DNA from: Thermanaerosceptrum fracticalcis | GTDB lineage: Bacteria > Bacillota > Peptococcia > DRI-13 | DNA length: 64,000 nt | Reading direction: 5' to 3' | Assembly: GCF_000746025.2 (NCBI RefSeq) | Contig: NZ_CP045798.1 | Location: 978,501 to 1,042,500, forward strand | Shown here: positions 45,631-51,904 of the stretch, one piece after another | How the letters are laid out: every line of letters starts with the position of its first letter | How positions within the stretch are numbered: position 1 is the stretch's first letter | Notes under the pieces: generated by a model | The model's input: the letters and a program-made list of their open reading frames with translations, nothing else | Told to the model about the DNA's origin: nothing | The model's database searches: none | Made by a program: the position numbers and the translations under genes

Positions 45631-46890
45631 CTGAGAATCGTTTATCCCATCTGTTGTGGCGTCGATGTACACAAGACATTTCTCGTCGCTACGCTCATCA
45701 CAACGCAGGGTATCGTTCCGAGTTACAAAAAAAAGCGTTTTTCTACCTTTAACAAATCCATTCTGGCGTTTAAGCAGTGGCTGATTGACAACAACTGCTT
45801 TGACGTTTGCATGGAGAGCACCGGGAAGTATTATGTTCCCATATACAATTTGCTGGAGGACAGCATCCGGGTTACCGTCGCCAACCCCAAGTGGGTTGCT
45901 GCTGTTAAGGGCAACAAGGATGATGTCAAGGATTCCAAGTGGATCGGCGATCTTTTTCGCCTCGGTCTGGTTCCCGGTAGCTTTATCCCGTCCAAGAACA
46001 TCCGCATTTTGCGGGAGTATACGCGATACCGCTTCAAGCTCGTTTCCTGTAAATCCAGCGAAAAGAACCGCTTTCAGAACGCTTTCACCGTTTGCAATGT
46101 CGCCCTTGATGCTGTCGTTTCCGACATGTTTGGCAAATCTGCCTCTTCCATCACGGACTACCTTGTAAACTCGGATTCTTTCGATCCAAAACATTGCGTT
46201 TCCTTGCTGCAACGCTCCTTGAAGAAGAAAGCCGACGAGGTCATCGAATCTATTGAGGGTTTTCAAATGTCTGCGGAACAGAAGACACGCATCCGTTTCG
46301 TCCGCAAACACTTGGATTTCGTGGAGCAGCTCATTGCCGACCTCGACCAAACCATCGCCCGGTTGGCTGCACCCTTGGAAAGCGCCATTGCCCTACTGTG
46401 TACCATTCCCGGAGTTGACCGTAACATAGCCATTACGATCCTCTCCGAAATTGGTACGGATATGTCTCAGTTCTCATCCTCGAAACGCTTATGCTGCTGG
46501 GGGGGACTAACGCCCGGCAACAATCAATCCGCAGGCAAAAAGAAGTCCGTTCGCATTACGAGGGCCGGGGTTTATCTCAAGCCCACGCTCGTGCAAGCAG
46601 CCCATGCCGCTGTAAAATCGAATTCTTCCGCTTACTACCGTATCAAATATGAGCGGATATCCAAGCGCCGAGGGAAGAAACGAGCCATAATCGCCATTGC
46701 CAGAATGATACTTACAGCCACTTATCATATGCTCCAATCAGGTGAAGTCTTCAATCCTTGTGACCTCTACCATGTTGATATGCCGGTGGAGCTTCGCAAT
46801 AAGCAAAAGGAGAAAGCTTTGAGGCAAGCTGCTAAACTCTTGGTTGCCCATGGTATCGTAAACCCCGAACATATCACGCTGCCTGCTTAA
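45631..46890 (+). CDS. IS110-family DEDD transposase (RNA-guided recombinase)
   Basis: The product of about 420 residues has a RuvC-like DEDD domain at the N-terminus: CGVDVHKTF (D), MESTGKYYVPIY (E) and KDDVKDSKWIGDLFRLG (D-D). A C-terminal Transposase_20 domain carries IPGVDRNIAITILSEIG and a likely catalytic serine region WGGLTPGNNQSAGK. The ribosome site GGAGGGAG is followed by ATT (45628) and CTG (45631), with no ATG/GTG/TTG at the right distance. An upstream ATG at 45571 would overlap the RNA region. The frame is intact. Confidence 0.93.
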   Translation: MRIVYPICCGVDVHKTFLVATLITTQGIVPSYKKKRFSTFNKSILAFKQWLIDNNCFDVCMESTGKYYVPIYNLLEDSIRVTVANPKWVAAVKGNKDDVKDSKWIGDLFRLGLVPGSFIPSKNIRILREYTRYRFKLVSCKSSEKNRFQNAFTVCNVALDAVVSDMFGKSASSITDYLVNSDSFDPKHCVSLLQRSLKKKADEVIESIEGFQMSAEQKTRIRFVRKHLDFVEQLIADLDQTIARLAAPLESAIALLCTIPGVDRNIAITILSEIGTDMSQFSSSKRLCCWGGLTPGNNQSAGKKKSVRITRAGVYLKPTLVQAAHAAVKSNSSAYYRIKYERISKRRGKKRAIIAIARMILTATYHMLQSGEVFNPCDLYHVDMPVELRNKQKEKALRQAAKLLVAHGIVNPEHITLPA

Positions 46891-47004
46891 TCTTTCTGCG
46901 CTCTGCTTCCGTTAGGGCTTGTTTGCTATACCCTTTTTTAAGCTCAGGGGTCTTCGACGCTTGTCGAGAATGTTTTCACGCTATCCTCCTTGAAGTTTTC
47001 AAAT

Positions 47005-47565
47005 TTATTTCCCCCTGATAAGTGAAAGAGCCTCGGCCCTGGTGGCATTATTGCTGCGGAATAATCCTCTTACCGCCGAAGTGATGGTTTTACTGCCAGG
47101 CTTCTTGACCCCACGCACAGTCATACACATGTGTTCCGCTTCAATAACCACGATAACGCCCAGCGGGTTTAGAACCTTCATGATGGAGTCAGCTATTTGT
47201 GTGGTTAAGCGTTCCTGAAGCTGGGGTCTCCGGGCATATCCCTCCACAACACGGGCCAACTTCGACAGGCCCGTTATTTTACCTTTGCGCGGTATATAGG
47301 CTACATGGGCTTTACCGAAGAATGGTAAGAGATGATGTTCACAAAAAGAGTAAAGGGGGATATCTTTGATCAGGACCATTTCTTCATGTTCTTCCGTAAA
47401 GCATACTTCCAAATGCATACCGGGGTCTTCTTTCATTCCCGAGAATATCTCCTCACACATCTTCGCTACCCGTAAAGGGGTTCCCCGCAAACCTTCCCTT
47501 TCCGGATCCTCGCCAATAGCCTCGAGAATCATCCTGACCGCTTTTTGGATTTTTGCCTCGTCCAT
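47005..47565 (-). CDS. folE: FolE, GTP cyclohydrolase I
   Basis: FolE converts GTP to dihydroneopterin triphosphate, the first step of folate synthesis. The 186-residue protein has the zinc and active-site region [20 protein letters not shown] and [23 protein letters not shown]. It also has [17 protein letters not shown], containing the second zinc cysteine. Length is typical. It is monocistronic here, next to the insertion sequence, without other folate genes. Confidence 0.96.
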   Translation of the reverse strand: MDEAKIQKAVRMILEAIGEDPEREGLRGTPLRVAKMCEEIFSGMKEDPGMHLEVCFTEEHEEMVLIKDIPLYSFCEHHLLPFFGKAHVAYIPRKGKITGLSKLARVVEGYARRPQLQERLTTQIADSIMKVLNPLGVIVVIEAEHMCMTVRGVKKPGSKTITSAVRGLFRSNNATRAEALSLIRGK

Positions 47566-47616
47566 TTACTAACCTCTTTCTAAAGATCTTCCATCTTATT
47601 CTATCACAATCAAAGA

Positions 47617-48747
47617 TTATTCTAAACCTAACGCTTTATTATAATAATCCACGGCCAGGGATTTGGCCTCTAGGCCTTCATAAATTTGCGCTATAGTTGT
47701 CCAGGCAATTTTTTGCCAGCCCTTCATCTTGCCCAGATGTTCCAAGATATCAATGGCTTCCAGATACTTTTCCTGTTTTTTGAGGCAGCAAGCTAAATTG
47801 TAGATAACATAAGGATTGCCGGGTGATAAAGCAAGACTTCGCCAATAATTGTGCTCGGCTTCCTCCAGGAGCTGGAGGTTTTCGTAGGTCCAGGCCAGGT
47901 TATTTAAAATATCCGTATCCTGGGGGTTAGACAGCAGCAAATCCTTAAGTATTTCCAATGCTCTGGTGGATTCTCCATTTTTAGCATAAATACTGGCCAT
48001 GTTAAGTTTTGTTTCCGGGTCATCAGGATCAACTTCCAGGGCTTTCCGGTAATACTGCAGGCTTTCTTCCCATTTTTCTACACATCCGTAGCAAAAGGCC
48101 ATGCTTTTACAGATCTCTTTGTCATGATGCTGGTCCATATTTTCATATATTTGTAAAGCCTCTGGATACTTCTGCTGCCTAATATAAGTCAGGCCTAAAT
48201 TATGTGAAATGGTCTGGTCACGTGGCTTTAAGGCCAGGGCTTGTCCCAAATAATGTCCTGCTTTGTCTGTATCACCCAGATAAAAAAAACATAAACCCGC
48301 TGCATTTAACACTTCAGTATCTTTGGGGCTGGTTTTCAAATATTCCCGGAACAACTCCAGGGCTTCTTCATAAATTTCTTTTTTCATTAAGATATGTCCT
48401 TTAGCGGCCAGGGCAGTACCATAATTGCCAAGGACTGCCTCGTCATACAGGACTTCGGCCTCTGCTGTATTACCTAAATTTTCCTGGGCAGTACCGAGCC
48501 AGTATAGATATTGGGCCTTACGCCGGCTAATTTGTACTGCCTTTTGGAAGGACTGGGCGGCTTCCTCCCACCTCTCTAGCTGGGATAATAAAAGACCCAA
48601 GTGCCACCAGTCCCTGTCTGAAGCATGTGCAGTTTGCGTTATTTTTTGCAAATAATCTATGGCCACCTGGTACCTACCTAACAGTCGGTAAAAAAAGGAC
48701 ATATTCCTTAAACGGAATACAGCAAATTTTTCCTTTAAACTCAACAC
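47617..48747 (-). CDS. Tetratricopeptide-repeat protein
   Basis: The protein of about 376 residues is built of eight to ten TPR units, each with the W/L-G-Y-A-P type pattern. Examples are AIDYLQKITQ, AQSFQKAVQISR, AGHYLGQALALKPRD, SLQYYRKALEVDPDDPETK and AEHNYWRSLALSPGNP. No membrane segment or signal is present. TPR proteins mediate protein contacts; the partner is unknown. GTG at 48747 is the likely start; a TTG at 48765 is possible. Confidence 0.85.
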   Translation of the reverse strand: MLSLKEKFAVFRLRNMSFFYRLLGRYQVAIDYLQKITQTAHASDRDWWHLGLLLSQLERWEEAAQSFQKAVQISRRKAQYLYWLGTAQENLGNTAEAEVLYDEAVLGNYGTALAAKGHILMKKEIYEEALELFREYLKTSPKDTEVLNAAGLCFFYLGDTDKAGHYLGQALALKPRDQTISHNLGLTYIRQQKYPEALQIYENMDQHHDKEICKSMAFCYGCVEKWEESLQYYRKALEVDPDDPETKLNMASIYAKNGESTRALEILKDLLLSNPQDTDILNNLAWTYENLQLLEEAEHNYWRSLALSPGNPYVIYNLACCLKKQEKYLEAIDILEHLGKMKGWQKIAWTTIAQIYEGLEAKSLAVDYYNKALGLE

Positions 48748-48878
48748 TAACCTAACCCCCCACAAAAATAAATTTTAATTATTATTTTCTACGCTCAACT
48801 TACATTTCCTTCCATATTTGTTTTATTTTGTACCTCATTGTTAATTAATTCATATTTACAGGTATCCAGCATAAGGAT

Positions 48879-49304
48879 ATGTTAAAAAGATCGCTGGGGG
48901 TGAGGCAATTGAGAGAAAATTATCATACTGGCGAGGGTTTACAGTTCCGTTCAGTTATCAAAGGTATCATGTGGTCTCTTATCATAACAATTTTATTAGG
49001 TTTAATTGTTAGCCTAATTCTTCAATTTACATCGCTGTCTGAAAACCTTTTATCCAGTTTTTCCACTTTTATCTTCTTTGTCAGCATGTTTCTGGGGGCC
49101 ACTATTGGTGCCCGGGCAGCAGGTTCTAAGGGTTTAATCCATGGCCTGGCCATAAGCTTCACCTATTTCGTACTGCTCATAATCATTGGACTTGTCTGGA
49201 ACCCGGCTGGTTTTTCTCTTTATGTCTTAGGGAAGAAGTTTGCCTTTTCTTTTGCAGCGGGTGCCTTAGGGGGAATCATTGGTATCGGCCTTGCTTCCCG
49301 CTAG
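48879..49304 (+). CDS. TIGR04086-like membrane protein
   Basis: The 141-residue protein has four membrane helices with the pattern MFLGATIGARAAGSKGLIHGLAISFTYFVLL, typical of the TIGR04086 (DUF3792) family of small membrane proteins in spore-formers. Function is unknown. The ATG at 48879 lacks a clear ribosome site; TTG at 48909, after GGGGGTGAGG, is a good alternative. It is convergent with the 31-residue ORF that follows with almost no gap. Confidence 0.8.
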   Translation: MLKRSLGVRQLRENYHTGEGLQFRSVIKGIMWSLIITILLGLIVSLILQFTSLSENLLSSFSTFIFFVSMFLGATIGARAAGSKGLIHGLAISFTYFVLLIIIGLVWNPAGFSLYVLGKKFAFSFAAGALGGIIGIGLASR

Positions 49305-49305
49305 G

Positions 49306-49401
49306 CTAAGGCAGGATGAAGGTTAAAAGACCTAAAAACCCACCCACACCAATTAAAATAAGGGCAACCCTCATGGTTAATAGACTGTGGTTCTTTAACA
49401 T
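49306..49401 (-). CDS. 31-residue single-helix membrane peptide
   Basis: ATG at 49401 has AAGGAGGT seven bases upstream, an ideal ribosome site. The peptide begins MLKNHSLLTMR and then has one hydrophobic helix (residues 12-30: VALILIGVGGFLGLLTFIL), ending at TAG. Polar-basic start and helix give an N-in single-pass topology. I do not recognise a family. It is too short for routine gene finders. Confidence 0.6.
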   Translation of the reverse strand: MLKNHSLLTMRVALILIGVGGFLGLLTFILP

Positions 49402-49483
49402 ATCCGCTACCTCCTTAAAATGCTCGTAGTAGCTTTTTATATGCGGGAAACAATCTTTTGGTGAATACTATTAATTAAGGAAA

Positions 49484-49887
49484 GGGGACACACCTGCCGG
49501 AGCTTGGGTTACCTATGGGGACAGGAATGTCCCCATCGGTATTGGACACACCTGCCGGAGCTTGGGTTACCTATGGGGACAGGAATGTCCCCATCGGTAT
49601 TGGACACACCTGCCGGAGCTTGGGTTACCTATGGGGACAGGAATGTCCCCATCGGTATTGGACACACCTGCCGGAGCTTGGGTTACCTATGGGGACAGGA
49701 ATGTCCCCATCGGTATTGGACACACCTGCCGGAGCTTGGGTTATCTATGGGGACAGGAATGTCCCCATCGGTATTGGACACACCTGCCGGAGCTTGGGTT
49801 ACCTATGGGGACAGGAATGTCCCCATCGGTATTGGACACACCTGCCGGAGCTTGGGTTATCTATGGGGACAGGAATGTCCCCAGTAA
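49484..49887 (+). repeat. Tandem array of seven 58-bp units, each with a GGGGACA hairpin
   Basis: Units begin at 49486, 49544, 49602, 49660, 49718, 49776 and 49834 (period exactly 58). Six are full length and the last is shortened. Each holds GGACACACCTGCC and the perfect inverted repeat GGGGACAGGAATGTCCCC (7-bp arms, GGAA centre). Units differ only at one base (ttAcc or ttAtc; the T variant is in units 5 and 7). All three plus-strand frames are open because 58 is not a multiple of 3. There are no unique spacers. Confidence 0.95.
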
Positions 49888-49888
49888 T

Positions 49889-49927
49889 AAATAAACAGGG
49901 GTGATCTCCAGTCACCCCTGTTTATTT
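49889..49927 (-). terminator. Long hairpin terminator after the SpoVM-like ORF
   Basis: AAATAAACAGGGGTGA pairs over 16 bases with TCACCCCTGTTTATTT across a seven-base loop. It overlaps the stop codon of the 25-residue ORF and borders the repeat array. It can serve both directions. Confidence 0.8.
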
Positions 49928-49999
49928 AATGACCTTTTTTAAGATGTTTTTTAAAAAGTTAGGCAGCGGAATAAAATATAAAGCTTTAATGTCTTTCAT
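49922..49999 (-). CDS. 25-residue amphipathic peptide resembling SpoVM
   Basis: ATG at 49999 follows GGAGGGTGA by six bases, a strong ribosome site. The peptide starts MKDIKALYFI, has the core PLPNFLKNIL and ends in lysines. Aligned without gaps to Bacillus SpoVM (core KLPKFLGGIV), it shares Y, I, L, P, F, L and I at matching positions, including the Pro before the helix. SpoVM marks the curved forespore membrane. It lies 34 bases after an unknown membrane protein gene and ends in a terminator. The homology is suggestive, not proven. Confidence 0.6.
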   Translation of the reverse strand: MKDIKALYFIPLPNFLKNILKKVIK

Positions 50000-50033
50000 G
50001 AACTGTCACCCTCCATCACACCAGATTCTCTAT

Positions 50034-50579
50034 TTATCTTATTAAGTTTAAGATAAAAGGTGACCGTTTTTTCGAAAATAAGTAGCAAAGAATGATAAGG
50101 GTACTCCAATAAAAGCCTTGAGGCCAGGGCACATGAAATAAAGTCACCAGCCCCAAACTAACACGCCAGATATGCACGCTCCAGGTAAAATTGCGCGTAA
50201 ATAAAAAACAGACAATAGCCATGGTGAAAGACCCTTGAAAACACAGGGCATTGTGGGCTATAGTCATCCCAAGAAAAGAGAGCCAGGCAGAATAATAAAG
50301 CCCTTTTACCAGGGAAACCACCAGAAAATTAGCCATAATAAATATCCCAGCGGGAATTAGCCACCAGGCCCCACAGGATGTGATCAAGACAGAACACCAT
50401 AACCAGGATTTAAAAATGGCGGCAAAAATGACGAAGAAAAAGAAAAATACCCCTTTATTATGCTTGACTAAGAGCCACCCCTCGTGGGGATAGGAAAGAT
50501 TCTTGCTTAACCGGTAAAGGAGTACTTCCTCATTAAAAAATATACCCATTAACAATGACAGCAAGCAAAAAAAGAGCAT
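50034..50579 (-). CDS. Unknown polytopic membrane protein
   Basis: The 181-residue protein has about six membrane helices and is rich in Phe and Trp (for example VFFFFFVIFAAIF and FKSWLWCSV). It ends in a basic tail. No family is recognised. The ATG at 50579 has AAGGGGTGA upstream. An ATG at 50672 would include repeat DNA. It is downstream of psd-pssA and directly upstream of the SpoVM-like ORF, suggesting a membrane- or sporulation-related role by context only. Confidence 0.65.
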   Translation of the reverse strand: MLFFCLLSLLMGIFFNEEVLLYRLSKNLSYPHEGWLLVKHNKGVFFFFFVIFAAIFKSWLWCSVLITSCGAWWLIPAGIFIMANFLVVSLVKGLYYSAWLSFLGMTIAHNALCFQGSFTMAIVCFLFTRNFTWSVHIWRVSLGLVTLFHVPWPQGFYWSTLIILCYLFSKKRSPFILNLIR

Positions 50580-50587
50580 AATATCAC

Positions 50588-50635
50588 CCCTTGTCCCCAA
50601 TGATGTCCCCAATAATATATATGTGTGACAAGGGC
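50588..50635 (-). repeat. Fragment of the GGGGACA repeat family between pssA and the membrane gene
   Basis: On the minus strand the strings TTGGGGACATCATTGGGGACA occur in the gap just upstream of the start at 50579. They resemble the tail part of the dispersed repeat seen upstream of dinG and in the 58-bp array. It is short and partly diverged. Confidence 0.5.
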
Positions 50636-50674
50636 GACTAATGCCAAATAAAAAGAGGTGGCAAACCACCACCT

Positions 50675-51178
50675 CTAATACTTCGGTACTTTAATATTGC
50701 TAACCATAAGATAAGACAACACGATGGACATGATGACATAAAACTCGAGGGGCAATCTATTAGAGAGGAGCACGAAAATTGCCATAAGCGGCCCGCAAAT
50801 CGTAATAAGCACACCCACAAAATGTGTCTTAATGTTTAAAACATTAAACCTGGCAAGTCTTATGGCACCACAGAGAGCAAAGATAATGGCAATTAATAAC
50901 CCCCAGTAACCTATGGTATTTAATATACTACCATATGTTAACAGGGCAGGTGCCACCCCAAAAGAAACTAAGTCTGACAAGGAATCTAACTCTTTGCCAA
51001 AGTCAGAAGTAACGTGAAGACGCCGGGCTAAGCGGCCATCCATCCCATCCAGGACCATAGCAAATAAAATGGCCACTGCCGCTTCTTTATACTGACTTTC
51101 CATAGTTAACCATAAGGATGTAATCCCAAAAAACAGATTGGCCAGGGTAACTATGTTAGGTATTAACCTTTTACTCAT
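50675..51178 (-). CDS. pssA: PssA, CDP-diacylglycerol-serine O-phosphatidyltransferase
   Basis: PssA makes phosphatidylserine from CDP-diacylglycerol and serine. The 167-residue membrane enzyme has the CDP-alcohol phosphotransferase motif DGMDGRLARRLHVTSDFGKELDSLSD (D-G-x2-A-R-x8-G-x3-D-x3-D). It has several helices. The ATG at 51178 has GGGAGGT six bases upstream and overlaps the psd stop by eight bases. With psd it forms the phosphatidylethanolamine pathway. Confidence 0.95.
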   Translation of the reverse strand: MSKRLIPNIVTLANLFFGITSLWLTMESQYKEAAVAILFAMVLDGMDGRLARRLHVTSDFGKELDSLSDLVSFGVAPALLTYGSILNTIGYWGLLIAIIFALCGAIRLARFNVLNIKTHFVGVLITICGPLMAIFVLLSNRLPLEFYVIMSIVLSYLMVSNIKVPKY

Positions 51179-51863
51179 TATAGAACCTCCCGATAATAGT
51201 CTCTCCTCCTCTAACCTTTTGTCCCTTTTGCACAAATATATGACTCCCTTTTGGTAAATATACTTCGGTACAGGAGCCAAATTTTATAAGACCAAACCTT
51301 TCACCTTGTTGTAATACCTCCCCCTCTTTTACCCAGCAAACAATTCTGCGGGCGATAAAACCTGTAATTTGCACAACCAAAACTCTATTGCGGGGATTAT
51401 TCTCACTAACAATGCCAACATAATTTCTTTCGTTCAAATGAGAAGCGTGGCCTTTAAAAGCGGGAAGAAATTTTCCGGCCTGGTAAAAAACATAGGCCAC
51501 TTTGCCGGCAATAGGACTTCTATTGACATGCACGTTAAAGATATTTAAAAAAATACTTACTTTCACCGCCGGACCATTTAAGAATCTATCTTCCCTAACT
51601 TCCTCCACCGCCAAAATCACACCGTCGGCAGGGGATACGACATCTTCGGCCTTACACTCCACACACCGTTCAGGATTACGGAAAAAGTACAACGTAAATA
51701 TCACGAAAAGAAAAGGTATAAATGCCCACGGAAACCCCAGCCAGAAATATATGATTAAAGTTAACGCGATGCCAAGAGCAAGCATAGGCATAGCGTCCGG
51801 TACGATGATCCATTTTCTTTTATCCAATGCTCTGTTCCTTTCTTCTCTATAATTTGCCTTCAT
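51171..51863 (-). CDS. psd: Psd, phosphatidylserine decarboxylase proenzyme (short type)
   Basis: Psd decarboxylates phosphatidylserine to phosphatidylethanolamine and uses a self-made pyruvoyl group. The short-type protein (about 230 residues) has one or two membrane helices near the N-terminus. It has SPADGVILAVEEV, NVHVNRSPIAG with the conserved His, and the self-cleavage site FGSC near the C-terminus (in place of LGST). The serine would become the pyruvoyl group. Its start is uncertain (51863 or 51929). It is coupled to pssA. Confidence 0.92.
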   Translation of the reverse strand: MKANYREERNRALDKRKWIIVPDAMPMLALGIALTLIIYFWLGFPWAFIPFLFVIFTLYFFRNPERCVECKAEDVVSPADGVILAVEEVREDRFLNGPAVKVSIFLNIFNVHVNRSPIAGKVAYVFYQAGKFLPAFKGHASHLNERNYVGIVSENNPRNRVLVVQITGFIARRIVCWVKEGEVLQQGERFGLIKFGSCTEVYLPKGSHIFVQKGQKVRGGETIIGRFYNE

Positions 51864-51904
51864 TTTACCATCTTTTACAGGACCGTTAAAGTAAAAGTTG
51901 AAAT

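Larger units (their letters stand above)
45350..46990 (+). mobile_element. IS110-family insertion sequence (ends approximate)
   Basis: The element lies between ypmA and folE, with a plus-strand transposase and structured non-coding DNA on its left. IS110 elements lack ordinary terminal inverted repeats, and no clear target duplication is seen, so the ends are given only as outer limits. Base composition appears more GC-balanced than the neighbouring genes, consistent with recent arrival. Only this copy is visible in the window. Confidence 0.75.

Noticed and set aside
45610-46350. 246-codon frame antisense to the IS110 transposase
   Set aside because: It is a shadow of the transposase coding pattern, with no ribosome site and no recognisable domain.
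49484-49887. CRISPR array
   Set aside because: Repeat units are contiguous and nearly identical across the full 58 bp, with no unique spacers, and no cas genes are nearby.
49504-49904. Three open frames of 110-129 codons as repeat-protein genes
   Set aside because: They exist only because the 58-bp unit lacks plus-strand stops. The repeated peptides are the same DNA read in three frames, and no ribosome site is present.
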